A stretch of DNA of 64,000 nt from Stutzerimonas kunmingensis. GTDB lineage: Bacteria; Pseudomonadota; Gammaproteobacteria; Pseudomonadales; Pseudomonadaceae. Below the pieces are notes generated by a model that was given only the letters and a program-made list of their open reading frames with translations, had not been told where the DNA came from and did no database searches. Positions within the stretch are counted from its first letter, which is position 1, and every line of letters begins with the position of its first letter. Location: the NCBI RefSeq assembly GCF_021432085.1, contig NZ_CP090366.1, positions 3,286,001 to 3,350,000 on the forward strand, given 5' to 3'. The position numbers and the translations under genes were made by a program. Below, one piece after another: positions 57,231 to 64,000 of the stretch.

Positions 57231-57935
57231 CTACCAGCCGAGCGTTTCCTTGAGGAAAGGGATGGTCAGTTTGCGTTGCGCCTGCAGCGAGGCCTGATCC
57301 AGCTGATCGAGCAACTCGAACAGCGCGTTCATGCTGCGTGAGCCACGGGTCAGGATGAAGCGACCAACGTCATCCGGCAGATTCAGCCCACGACGCGAGG
57401 CTCGCAGCTGCAGGGCGCGTAGCTTGTCCTCGTCGGACAGCTGTTGCAGCTGGAAAACCAGCGCCAGACTCAAACGAGATTTGAGGTCGGGCAGCGCGAT
57501 CGACAACTCGCGCGGCGAGGCGTCCGCCGCCAGCAATAACCGTCGGCCGGCGTCACGCAGGCGGTTGAACAGATGGAACAACGCCTCCTCCCATACCGCG
57601 TCCCCGGCCACCGCATCGAGATCGTCCAGGCAGACCAGCTCGCTCTGCTCGAGGTTGTCGAGCAAGGCCGGACCATATTCGGCCACTTCCGCCAACGGCA
57701 GATAGACAGCCAACTCTCCGCGCTCCTCCACCCGCAGGCAGGCAGCTTGCAGCAGATGACTACGACCGACACCGGCCTGCCCCCAGAGATAGATCAACTC
57801 ATCGGACCAGCCCGCAGCAGGCGAACACAGCCGCTCGACATAGCCGAGTGCGGCTGCATTGGCGCCAGGGTAGAAGTTGGCGAAGGTGGCGTCGTCGCGC
57901 AGACGGACGCCCAGGGGGAGCTGGATGGGTTTCAT
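57231..57935 (-). CDS. hda: DnaA regulatory inactivator Hda
   Basis: This 234-residue AAA+ protein starts MKPIQLPLGVRLRD, which contains the clamp-binding QLxLG-type motif. The AAA+ core has Walker A-region WGQAGVGRSHLLQA and CLDDLDAVAG. Hda with DNA-loaded beta clamp stimulates ATP hydrolysis by DnaA and prevents re-initiation. Its ATG overlaps the stop of the upstream permease gene (ATGA). Confidence 0.95.
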   Translation of the reverse strand: MKPIQLPLGVRLRDDATFANFYPGANAAALGYVERLCSPAAGWSDELIYLWGQAGVGRSHLLQAACLRVEERGELAVYLPLAEVAEYGPALLDNLEQSELVCLDDLDAVAGDAVWEEALFHLFNRLRDAGRRLLLAADASPRELSIALPDLKSRLSLALVFQLQQLSDEDKLRALQLRASRRGLNLPDDVGRFILTRGSRSMNALFELLDQLDQASLQAQRKLTIPFLKETLGW

Positions 57936-59023
57936 GGCTGGCTGGGTGGTTCGGCCGGTGCACCGGCGGGCTCGGCGTAAAGGTCCGAGAGTTTATAGAG
58001 ATCGTGCACGTGGCGCAGCAGAACCATGATCACCGCCGCCACCGGCAGTGCCAGCAGCACACCGGTAAAACCGAACAGCTGACCACCGGCGAGCACCGCA
58101 AAAATCACCGCCACCGGATGCAACCCAATGCGGTCGCCGACCAGTAACGGCGTCAGCAGCATCCCCTCGAGCATCTGCCCTACCGTGAATACCGCCGCCA
58201 CGCCCAGCAGGGGATAAGGTGCCAGCCCAAACTGAAAGAGCACAGCGACCACCGCCGCGCCGATGCCGACGACGAAGCCCATATAGGGCACGATACTGGC
58301 GAGGCCGGCAAGAACGCCTATCAACAGCCCCAGTTCGAGCCCGACCAGCATGAGGCCGGACGCATAGATGATTGCCAATGCCAGCATGACCAGCAACTGG
58401 CCGCGGAGGAATGCGCCGATCACCTCATGGCACTCGCTCATCAGACGCACCACCATGCCCTCACCGCGGCGCGGCAGCAGGCTGCGCAGCTTGAGCATGA
58501 TCAAATCCCAGTCACGCATCAGATAAAAGCTCACCACCGGTATGAGCAGCAGGTTGCCAATCCATGCCAGCAGGGCCAGCCCCGACGCGGTGGCTCGGCT
58601 CAACACCATGCCGAGGACGTCGGTGGTGCTGCCCAGGTGTTCAGCGAATGCGGCCTTCAGCTGATCGAGACGCCAGAAGTTGTCTTCCAGCCCGAACTGC
58701 GCCTGCACCCAGGGCAACGCCTGATGCTGCAACCAGTCCAGCGCCAGCGGCGCCAGCTGGTAGAGCTTCACCAGCTGCTTGCCGAGCATAGGCAGCAACA
58801 CCAGCAACATCAGCAACATCAGCAGACTGAACAGGGCGAATACGACGATCACCCCCCAGGTACGCGACAGCCCCCAGCGCTCCAGGCGATCGACCAGCGG
58901 ATCTCCGAGATAGGCCAGCAGGATGCCGATGAGAAAAGGGGTGAGGATCGGCGTCAGCAGATATACCAGCCAGGCGCACAAGAGCACGCCTGCCAGCCAG
59001 AGCCAGCGGTTCGAATCGTTCAT
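57932..59023 (-). CDS. AI-2E family membrane permease (second copy)
   Basis: This 363-residue permease has the same layout as the protein at 27298-28374: two N-terminal helices, a soluble middle, and C-terminal helices with LASIVPYMGFVVGIGAAVVAVL and LEGMLLTPLLVGDRIGLHPVAVIFAVL. The sequence is clearly divergent, so this is an old paralogue. The substrate is unknown. Translation into hda is coupled by a 4-base overlap, and the pairing with hda is conserved in Pseudomonas. ATG at 59023 is preferred over GTG at 59029. Confidence 0.87.
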   Translation of the reverse strand: MNDSNRWLWLAGVLLCAWLVYLLTPILTPFLIGILLAYLGDPLVDRLERWGLSRTWGVIVVFALFSLLMLLMLLVLLPMLGKQLVKLYQLAPLALDWLQHQALPWVQAQFGLEDNFWRLDQLKAAFAEHLGSTTDVLGMVLSRATASGLALLAWIGNLLLIPVVSFYLMRDWDLIMLKLRSLLPRRGEGMVVRLMSECHEVIGAFLRGQLLVMLALAIIYASGLMLVGLELGLLIGVLAGLASIVPYMGFVVGIGAAVVAVLFQFGLAPYPLLGVAAVFTVGQMLEGMLLTPLLVGDRIGLHPVAVIFAVLAGGQLFGFTGVLLALPVAAVIMVLLRHVHDLYKLSDLYAEPAGAPAEPPSQP

Positions 59024-59075
59024 GGTCACTCTATGCCTTCCGTGCAGGACAGTCGCCGATATAGGAATTGCGTCA

Positions 59076-60134
59076 TCACCAGCGGTAACGCATCACCGTG
59101 CCGCTCTCGGGCGACGCAGGCGCATTGTCGGGCTCGCCAACCACACCGCCCTCATCCATCGGCTGCCGTGCATCCAGTGGCGCCTCGTCTTCGGCGACTT
59201 CCTGCAAACGCGCCAGCGCCAGCTGAGCGCGCAACTGCTCCGGACTGGCGTTGACGCGATAGACCAGGCGATCACTTTCCACCCGCAGCAGGTTGCCACC
59301 AAAGGGTTCGAGCAAGCGATCCAGCTCCGCGAATCTCGCGACATCGGCCCCCAGGATCTCCAGGGTGATGTCCGACGCGGCGCCTGGCGCAACCACATAG
59401 CGTGGTGCCAGGTACTCACTGACGGACAGCATTACCGCATCCGCCAGTCCCTCGAGGGTTTCCGCCTCAGCCTTGCCGTCGCGCTGCTCGTCGTCGAGCC
59501 AGACGTTCCACTGCGCCTGCCAGCGGGAATCGGCTTCTCGCGCATGGACCGCCAGCAGTACGTCGGCATCGTAGCGCTCGGACGCCTCGCCCAGCGTCTC
59601 CCGGCTGTTCGCGCCGAATGCGTCCGGCGTCGCCAGCAGCTGTTCGGACAGATCCGCCAGCGGCAGGCGCAACGGCAGGCCACGGTGCTGCGCGGCGGCA
59701 CGCACTGGCGCAGCGCTGCGCTGATCGTCGCCAAGCAACTGGGTGCCCTCGACCCGCTCGTTCAGCCACCAGACCAGAAGCGTCGGCCGGTTCGCACCCC
59801 ACAGCGACAAGCCGGCACTACGCAGGCTGCGCTCCGTGGTGCCTGGATCGAAGTCGACGACGATATGGTCATGCTCGTAACCATACTTGCTGATCAGTTG
59901 CTGCGGGTCCTTGCGCAGCTCAGCGACGGCCTCGCGCTTGCTTGCCTGCGCATCGCCGGTCAGGCGCAACAGCAAGGTATCGAAAGCCCGCTGCAACGCA
60001 GCTGCGCGCTCCTCGCTCTGCTCGCCGGAAACAGGCTCACGCACCTGATACAGACCCTTGAGCTGTTCGGCCTGACCGGGCAATGACGCCCCCAGCGCAA
60101 GGCACAGAATGAGTAAGCGGTAGACAAGGCGCAT
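59076..60134 (-). CDS. DUF2066 family periplasmic protein
   Basis: This 352-residue protein has a signal peptide (MRLVYRLLILCLALGASLPGQA). The body matches DUF2066, with YQVREPVSGEQSEERAAALQRAFDTLLLRLTG and GLSLWGANRPTLLVWW. Function unknown; homologues sit between purM and the hda permease in Pseudomonas. The start at 60134 is fixed by the signal peptide, although the frame is open 75 codons further. The 52-base gap to the permease suggests co-transcription. Confidence 0.86.
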   Translation of the reverse strand: MRLVYRLLILCLALGASLPGQAEQLKGLYQVREPVSGEQSEERAAALQRAFDTLLLRLTGDAQASKREAVAELRKDPQQLISKYGYEHDHIVVDFDPGTTERSLRSAGLSLWGANRPTLLVWWLNERVEGTQLLGDDQRSAAPVRAAAQHRGLPLRLPLADLSEQLLATPDAFGANSRETLGEASERYDADVLLAVHAREADSRWQAQWNVWLDDEQRDGKAEAETLEGLADAVMLSVSEYLAPRYVVAPGAASDITLEILGADVARFAELDRLLEPFGGNLLRVESDRLVYRVNASPEQLRAQLALARLQEVAEDEAPLDARQPMDEGGVVGEPDNAPASPESGTVMRYRW

Positions 60135-60512
60135 GATTGATTCTCGCAGGCCGCCGGACCCCGGGGCAGGAAGTAGAGGAAACAGGACGCTACACCTTAA
60201 ACAGCCGGCCCAGAGCCGGCAACCGCCTACCTCACAGATGCCCGACTCAAAATGCGCCCCCCGCGCCATCGCAGCTGCCGGGATGGCCGCTGCGCGGCAA
60301 GCCTGATAAAATCGCGCGCTTTCCGCAGACCGGTTCCGGCGCTTGTACGAGCCCGGCATTCAGTACCCAGGCAAACGCGACGCAGGTGGATTCAGCCCCG
60401 GCGTCAACCGGCCACTCTGGTGACAACACCAGTCGCCGGAAACGGTTAGCCCTGGCGTGGATGCAGCACCCGACCGGTCGACACCCGCACTCCTTTCACA
60501 GGTCCGGATTCT
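60135..60512. other. Divergent promoter region between the DUF2066 gene and purM
   Basis: These 378 bases contain no credible gene. GATAAAAT at about 60303-60310 on the plus strand is the best -10-like element for purM, giving a leader of about 200 bases. That is long enough for regulation, but I recognise no riboswitch or PurR-type operator in it. The purM ribosome-binding site is modest (AGG about 10 bases before the ATG). Confidence 0.5.
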
Positions 60513-61571
60513 ATGAGCAAGCAACCCTCCCTCAGCTACAAGGACGCTGGCGTCGATATCGATGCAGGCGAAGCGCTGGTCGAACGCATCAAAGGCGTGG
60601 CCAAGCGCACCGCACGACCTGAGGTAATGGGCGGCCTGGGCGGCTTCGGCGCCCTGTGCGAAATCCCGGCAGGCTACAAGCAGCCGGTGCTGGTCTCCGG
60701 GACCGACGGCGTAGGCACCAAGCTGCGCCTGGCACTGAACCTGAACAAGCACGACAGCATCGGCCAGGATCTGGTCGCCATGTGCGTCAACGACCTGGTG
60801 GTCTGTGGCGCCGAGCCGCTGTTCTTCCTCGACTACTACGCCACCGGCAAGCTCAACGTCGACGTGGCCGCCACCGTGGTGACCGGCATCGGCGCCGGCT
60901 GCGAACTGGCCGGCTGTTCGCTGGTAGGCGGCGAAACCGCCGAGATGCCTGGCATGTACGAGGGTGAAGACTACGACCTGGCCGGCTTCTGCGTCGGCGT
61001 AGTGGAAAAGAGCGAGATCATCGACGGCTCGAAAGTCGCAGCGGGCGACGCGCTGATCGCCCTGCCCTCCTCGGGCCCGCACTCCAACGGCTACTCACTG
61101 ATTCGCAAGATCCTCGAAGTGTCCGCCACCGACATCGAGAACACCCAGCTGGACGGCAAGCCGCTGGCCGACCTGCTGATGGCGCCGACGCGCATCTACG
61201 TCAAGCCGCTGCTCAAGCTGATCAAGGACACCGGTGCGGTCAAGGCCATGGCCCACATCACCGGCGGCGGCCTGCTCGACAACATCCCACGGGTATTGCC
61301 TGACAACGCCCAGGCGATCATCGACGTCGCCAGCTGGCAGCGCCCGGCAGTGTTCGACTTCCTGCAGGAAAAAGGCAACGTCGACGAACACGAAATGCAC
61401 CGCGTGCTCAACTGTGGCGTCGGCATGGTCATCTGCGTCGCCCAGGATCAGGTTGAGCCGGCCCTGGCCAATCTGCGCGCATCCGGCGAATCGCCCTGGG
61501 TGATCGGTACGATCACCACCGCGGCGCAAGATGCCGAACGAGTCCAGCTGAACAACCTGAAACAGCACTGA
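60513..61571 (+). CDS. purM: Phosphoribosylformylglycinamidine cyclo-ligase (AIR synthetase)
   Basis: This 352-residue ATP-dependent enzyme closes the imidazole ring of AIR, the step before the PurK/PurE carboxylation and PurC in purine synthesis. Family motifs are [45 protein letters not shown] and [13 protein letters not shown]. The stop overlaps the purN ATG (TGATG), indicating coupled translation of the purMN pair. Confidence 0.97.
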   Translation: MSKQPSLSYKDAGVDIDAGEALVERIKGVAKRTARPEVMGGLGGFGALCEIPAGYKQPVLVSGTDGVGTKLRLALNLNKHDSIGQDLVAMCVNDLVVCGAEPLFFLDYYATGKLNVDVAATVVTGIGAGCELAGCSLVGGETAEMPGMYEGEDYDLAGFCVGVVEKSEIIDGSKVAAGDALIALPSSGPHSNGYSLIRKILEVSATDIENTQLDGKPLADLLMAPTRIYVKPLLKLIKDTGAVKAMAHITGGGLLDNIPRVLPDNAQAIIDVASWQRPAVFDFLQEKGNVDEHEMHRVLNCGVGMVICVAQDQVEPALANLRASGESPWVIGTITTAAQDAERVQLNNLKQH

Positions 61572-62218
61572 TGACCGCAAGCTGCAATGTGGTGGTGCTG
61601 ATTTCAGGGTCCGGCAGCAATCTGCAGGCGCTGATCGACAGCCAGGCCGAAGACAATCCGGCGCGTATCCGCGCCGTGATTTCCAACCGGGCCGATGCAT
61701 TCGGCCTGACGCGGGCGCAAGACGCCGACATCCCCACAGCAGTGCTCGATCACAAGGCCTTCGATGGCCGTGATTCGTTCGACGCCGCACTGATGGAAGT
61801 AATCGACGAACATGCGCCGGATCTGGTGATCCTCGCCGGGTTCATGCGCATTCTCACGCCAGGCTTCGTCCGCCACTACCAGGGCCGCCTGCTGAACATC
61901 CATCCTTCGCTACTGCCCAAGTACAAGGGCCTCGATACCCATCGAAGAGCGCTGGAAGCAGGCGACAGCGAACACGGCTGCAGCGTGCATTTTGTCACCA
62001 AGGAGCTGGACGGCGGCCCGGTGGCCATCCAGGCGGCGCTGGCGGTGGAGCCTGGTGAAAACATCGAGCAGCTGACGCGGCGCGTGCATTCGGCCGAGCA
62101 CCAGATCTACCCGCTGGCCATGCGCTGGTTCGCCGAAGGGCGCTTGCGCCTCGCCGAACAAGGCGCGATGCTGGACGACGTCAACCTGCCGGCCTCCGGC
62201 TATCAGATCAGAATCTAG
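61571..62218 (+). CDS. purN: Phosphoribosylglycinamide formyltransferase (GAR transformylase)
   Basis: This 215-residue enzyme transfers a formyl group from 10-formyl-tetrahydrofolate to GAR. ISGSGSNLQALID is the substrate-binding loop, LAGFMRILTPGFV and the HPSLLPKYKGLDTH segment hold the catalytic Asn/His region, and GCSVHFVTKELDGGP completes the active site. It is the second gene of the purMN operon, and the next gene starts 8 bases later. Confidence 0.97.
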   Translation: MTASCNVVVLISGSGSNLQALIDSQAEDNPARIRAVISNRADAFGLTRAQDADIPTAVLDHKAFDGRDSFDAALMEVIDEHAPDLVILAGFMRILTPGFVRHYQGRLLNIHPSLLPKYKGLDTHRRALEAGDSEHGCSVHFVTKELDGGPVAIQAALAVEPGENIEQLTRRVHSAEHQIYPLAMRWFAEGRLRLAEQGAMLDDVNLPASGYQIRI

Positions 62219-62226
62219 GAGATACC

Positions 62227-62937
62227 ATGCGTCGCGCTTTGCTGCTCGCTCTCGCCGTGCTGACCCTGCCGGTCCAAGCCCTGGAGCTCAAGCCCTTCTC
62301 CGCTAGCTACACCGCCGACTGGAAGCAGGTTCCGGTCAGTGGCACAGCTCAGCGCAGCCTCGAGCAGCTGGACGATGGCAACTGGAGGCTCGATTTCGAG
62401 GCCTCCATGCTGGTCGCCAGTCTCAACGAGCGCAGCACGTTCCGCACCGAAGGCGATACCTTCCTGCCACAGACCTATCGCCTCAAGCGCAGCGGCCTGG
62501 GCAAGGGCAAGCGTGTCGAGCACCGCTTCGACTGGGACAACAAGCAGGTCGAAGGCAGTGACCGGGGTGATCCGGTCAAGCTTCCGCTGCATCGCGGCTT
62601 GCTGGACAAATCCACCTACCAGCTGGCGCTGCAGCAGGAAGTCGCGGCCGGCAAGCAGAGCATGAGCTATCAGGTGGTGGATGGCGACGAGATCGAAACC
62701 TACGATTTCCGCGTACTGGGCGAAGACAAGGTCAGCACCAAAGCCGGCCAGGTCGATGCCATCAAGGTCGAGCGCGTGCGCGACCCAACGCAGAGCAAGC
62801 GTGAAACCATCCTCTGGTTCGCCAAGGACTGGGACTACCTGCTGGTCCGCCTGCATCAGGTCGAGACGGACGGCAAGGAATACCAGATCATGCTCGAAGA
62901 AGGCCGTGTCGGCGGCAAGACCGTCAAAGGCAACTGA
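62227..62937 (+). CDS. DUF3108 domain exported protein
   Basis: This 236-residue protein has a signal peptide (MRRALLLALAVLTLPVQA) and a beta-rich DUF3108 body beginning FSASYTADWKQVPVSGTAQRSLE and containing LGEDKVSTKAGQVDAIKVERVR. It probably lies in the periplasm and the function is unknown. With an AGGAG site 5 bases upstream and only 8 bases from purN, it is part of the purMN transcript, an association conserved in Pseudomonas. Confidence 0.87.
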   Translation: MRRALLLALAVLTLPVQALELKPFSASYTADWKQVPVSGTAQRSLEQLDDGNWRLDFEASMLVASLNERSTFRTEGDTFLPQTYRLKRSGLGKGKRVEHRFDWDNKQVEGSDRGDPVKLPLHRGLLDKSTYQLALQQEVAAGKQSMSYQVVDGDEIETYDFRVLGEDKVSTKAGQVDAIKVERVRDPTQSKRETILWFAKDWDYLLVRLHQVETDGKEYQIMLEEGRVGGKTVKGN

Positions 62938-62991
62938 GTCATCGCGGCGGGCCTTCGCGACCGCCGCCTCCCACCCGCTTCGAGTTTTCCG

Positions 62992-63657
62992 ATGACCTCT
63001 TCACGCCCCCTGCTGATTGCACTGCTCCTGTCCCTGGCCGGTTGCCAGTCATTCTTCGCCGAGCGCCCTCCGGCCAAGGCAGCAACCGAACGCCTGCAGG
63101 GTGAAGTTCGACAAGTCGACGGCCAGCTTCAGTTGCAGAGCTGCCAGGGGCAACGGACGTTGAAACTGCTGAGCAAGGACACCGGGTTGCAGGACGACGT
63201 GCAGGTGCTGCTGACCGATGATCAGGATGCACTGTTCGCCGACCTGCGTGGCACCCTCAGTCAGGCCGAACCGGACGGTACTGGCCAACTCGCGTTGACC
63301 CGCATCTATCGCCTGCAGCGCGAAGGCCACGGCTGTGGCGAGGAGAACTTCAAGCAGATGATCCTGCGCGCCAGCGGTCATGAACCAGGCTGGATGCTGA
63401 CCGTGACCACCCGCGGCATGCTGCTCGTTCGGCCGGGGCAATCACCGATCGCCCTGCCTTATCTGGAAGAGCAGCTTCCCGGTGGCCAGTTCAGTTTCAC
63501 CAGCGAGGCCAACCAGCAGCGCCTTGACCTGTGGGTTGCACCGCAGCGCTGTGTCGACAGTGCCAGCGGCACGGTCAGCCACCTCACTGCAGAGCTCCGT
63601 CTGGACGGCCAGACATTGCGCGGTTGCGCCTACTACGGTGGCGCACGCGACGACTGA
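62992..63657 (+). CDS. COG3650-like predicted lipoprotein
   Basis: This 221-residue protein has lipobox LLSLAGC. An N-terminal domain (LQGEVRQVDGQLQLQSCQGQRTLKLL) is followed by a C-terminal COG3650-type domain. That domain has ASGHEPGWMLTV and the terminal paired cysteines CVDSASG...LRGCAYYG typical of small envelope lipoproteins. Function unknown. It lies 54 bases after the DUF3108 gene and may continue that operon. Confidence 0.83.
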   Translation: MTSSRPLLIALLLSLAGCQSFFAERPPAKAATERLQGEVRQVDGQLQLQSCQGQRTLKLLSKDTGLQDDVQVLLTDDQDALFADLRGTLSQAEPDGTGQLALTRIYRLQREGHGCGEENFKQMILRASGHEPGWMLTVTTRGMLLVRPGQSPIALPYLEEQLPGGQFSFTSEANQQRLDLWVAPQRCVDSASGTVSHLTAELRLDGQTLRGCAYYGGARDD

Positions 63658-63707
63658 TCTCACGAATGCGGGGCGTTCGCCGCGCTCATCCTGAAAGAAC
63701 TGCATCC

Positions 63708-64000
63708 ATGAACAACGCCCTGAATCTGCTGCACCCATACCCCTTCGAGAAGCTGCGTGGCCTGCTCGCTGGCGCACAGCCGCCTGCCGACAAGCGTGCC
63801 ATCGCGCTGTCGATTGGCGAGCCGAAGCATCGCTCGCCGGACTTCGTTGCCCAGGCACTGGCGGACAACCTTGATCAGCTGGCGGTCTATCCGACCACAC
63901 TCGGCATTCCGGCGCTGCGCGAAGCCATCGCGCGCTGGTGCGAGCGGCGCTTCGGCCTCGCCGCAGATGCACTGGACCCGGCGCAGCACGTGTTGCCGGT
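63708..64000 (+). CDS. dapC: Succinyldiaminopimelate transaminase, 5' part only
   Basis: The first 97 codons (MNNALNLLHPYPFEKLRGLLAG...IALSIGEPKHRSPDF...YPTTLGIPALREAIARW) match the class I aminotransferase DapC of Pseudomonas. DapC converts N-succinyl-2-amino-6-oxopimelate to N-succinyl-diaminopimelate in lysine synthesis. The PLP-lysine lies beyond the window edge. It is downstream of dapA in the same pathway, although 38 kb away. Confidence 0.88.
   Translation, partial: MNNALNLLHPYPFEKLRGLLAGAQPPADKRAIALSIGEPKHRSPDFVAQALADNLDQLAVYPTTLGIPALREAIARWCERRFGLAADALDPAQHVLP

Noticed and set aside
57069-57341. 90-codon plus-strand frame overlapping hda
   Set aside because: It has no ribosome-binding site, runs antisense into hda, and its translation has no recognisable feature.
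58923-60086. 387-codon frame on the plus strand across the permease and DUF2066 genes
   Set aside because: It crosses two supported minus-strand genes and has shadow-like composition.

Overview
The window is a contiguous piece of a high-GC gammaproteobacterial chromosome from the Pseudomonas group. Gene content and order, for example tolQRAB-pal-cpoB beside ruvCAB, pmpR and aspS, and bcp-gcvR-dapA-bamC, match that group closely. A Pseudomonas stutzeri (Stutzerimonas)-like organism is my best inference, but the species cannot be proven from this sequence alone. Almost everything is core housekeeping DNA. I see no prophage, insertion sequence, integron, CRISPR array or rRNA operon.

Layout. 1-2.5 kb: the 3' end of a 5-oxoprolinase subunit (pxpC), an Nramp-fold transporter and a YaeQ protein. 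2.6-3.6 kb: a Fur-box-preceded bfd and bacterioferritin bfrB (iron storage and release). 3.6-8.5 kb: an FKBP lipoprotein, tRNA-Asp and tRNA-Val, rdgC, and an overlapping azlC-azlD-MFS operon. 8.6-16.2 kb: an acetyltransferase, a very large SSS/PAS hybrid sensor kinase, an MgtC/DUF4010 membrane protein, rmuC and a Sel1-repeat protein. An AT-rich gap with a DnaA-box-like inverted repeat then precedes ydbH-ynbE-ydbL (envelope phospholipid transport). 19.9-31.3 kb: polB, tRNA-Ser, purC (of an unexpected subfamily), bamC, dapA, gcvR, bcp, an AI-2E-family permease, a TusA-like protein, a BepA-like protease and nadA. 31.5-45.3 kb: a CoA-transferase, tRNA-Lys, queC/queE, the Tol-Pal operon with ybgC, ruvBAC, pmpR and aspS. 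45.6-49.4 kb: dps, a membrane-anchored cold-shock-domain protein, slyX-HIT and a frameshifted oprD-family porin. 49.6-57 kb: proS, several envelope proteins, a YihY membrane protein, and arsC-like/wrbA/DUF2069. 57.2-64 kb: hda, a second AI-2E-family permease, a DUF2066 protein, purM-purN, two exported proteins and the start of dapC.

How the genes work together. The main themes are envelope maintenance (Tol-Pal-CpoB, BamC, BepA, the YdbH system, FKBP, lytic transglycosylase, thioredoxin lipoprotein), iron and oxidative defence (Bfd/BfrB, Dps, Bcp), DNA repair and replication control (RuvABC, RdgC, RmuC, PolB, Hda), purine synthesis (PurC, PurM, PurN), lysine synthesis (DapA, DapC) and translation (AspRS, ProRS, four tRNAs, queuosine precursor enzymes).

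Nothing here is clearly a new multi-gene system. The observations most worth a second look are these: a transporter next to pxpC that lacks the canonical Nramp metal motifs; a long yeast/betaproteobacterial-type PurC in the usual Pseudomonas purC locus; the oprD-family frameshift; the DnaA-box inverted repeat upstream of ydbH; an unexplained palindromic intergenic sequence at about 57.1 kb; and a very short reading frame behind an unusually strong ribosome-binding site at about 46.2 kb.
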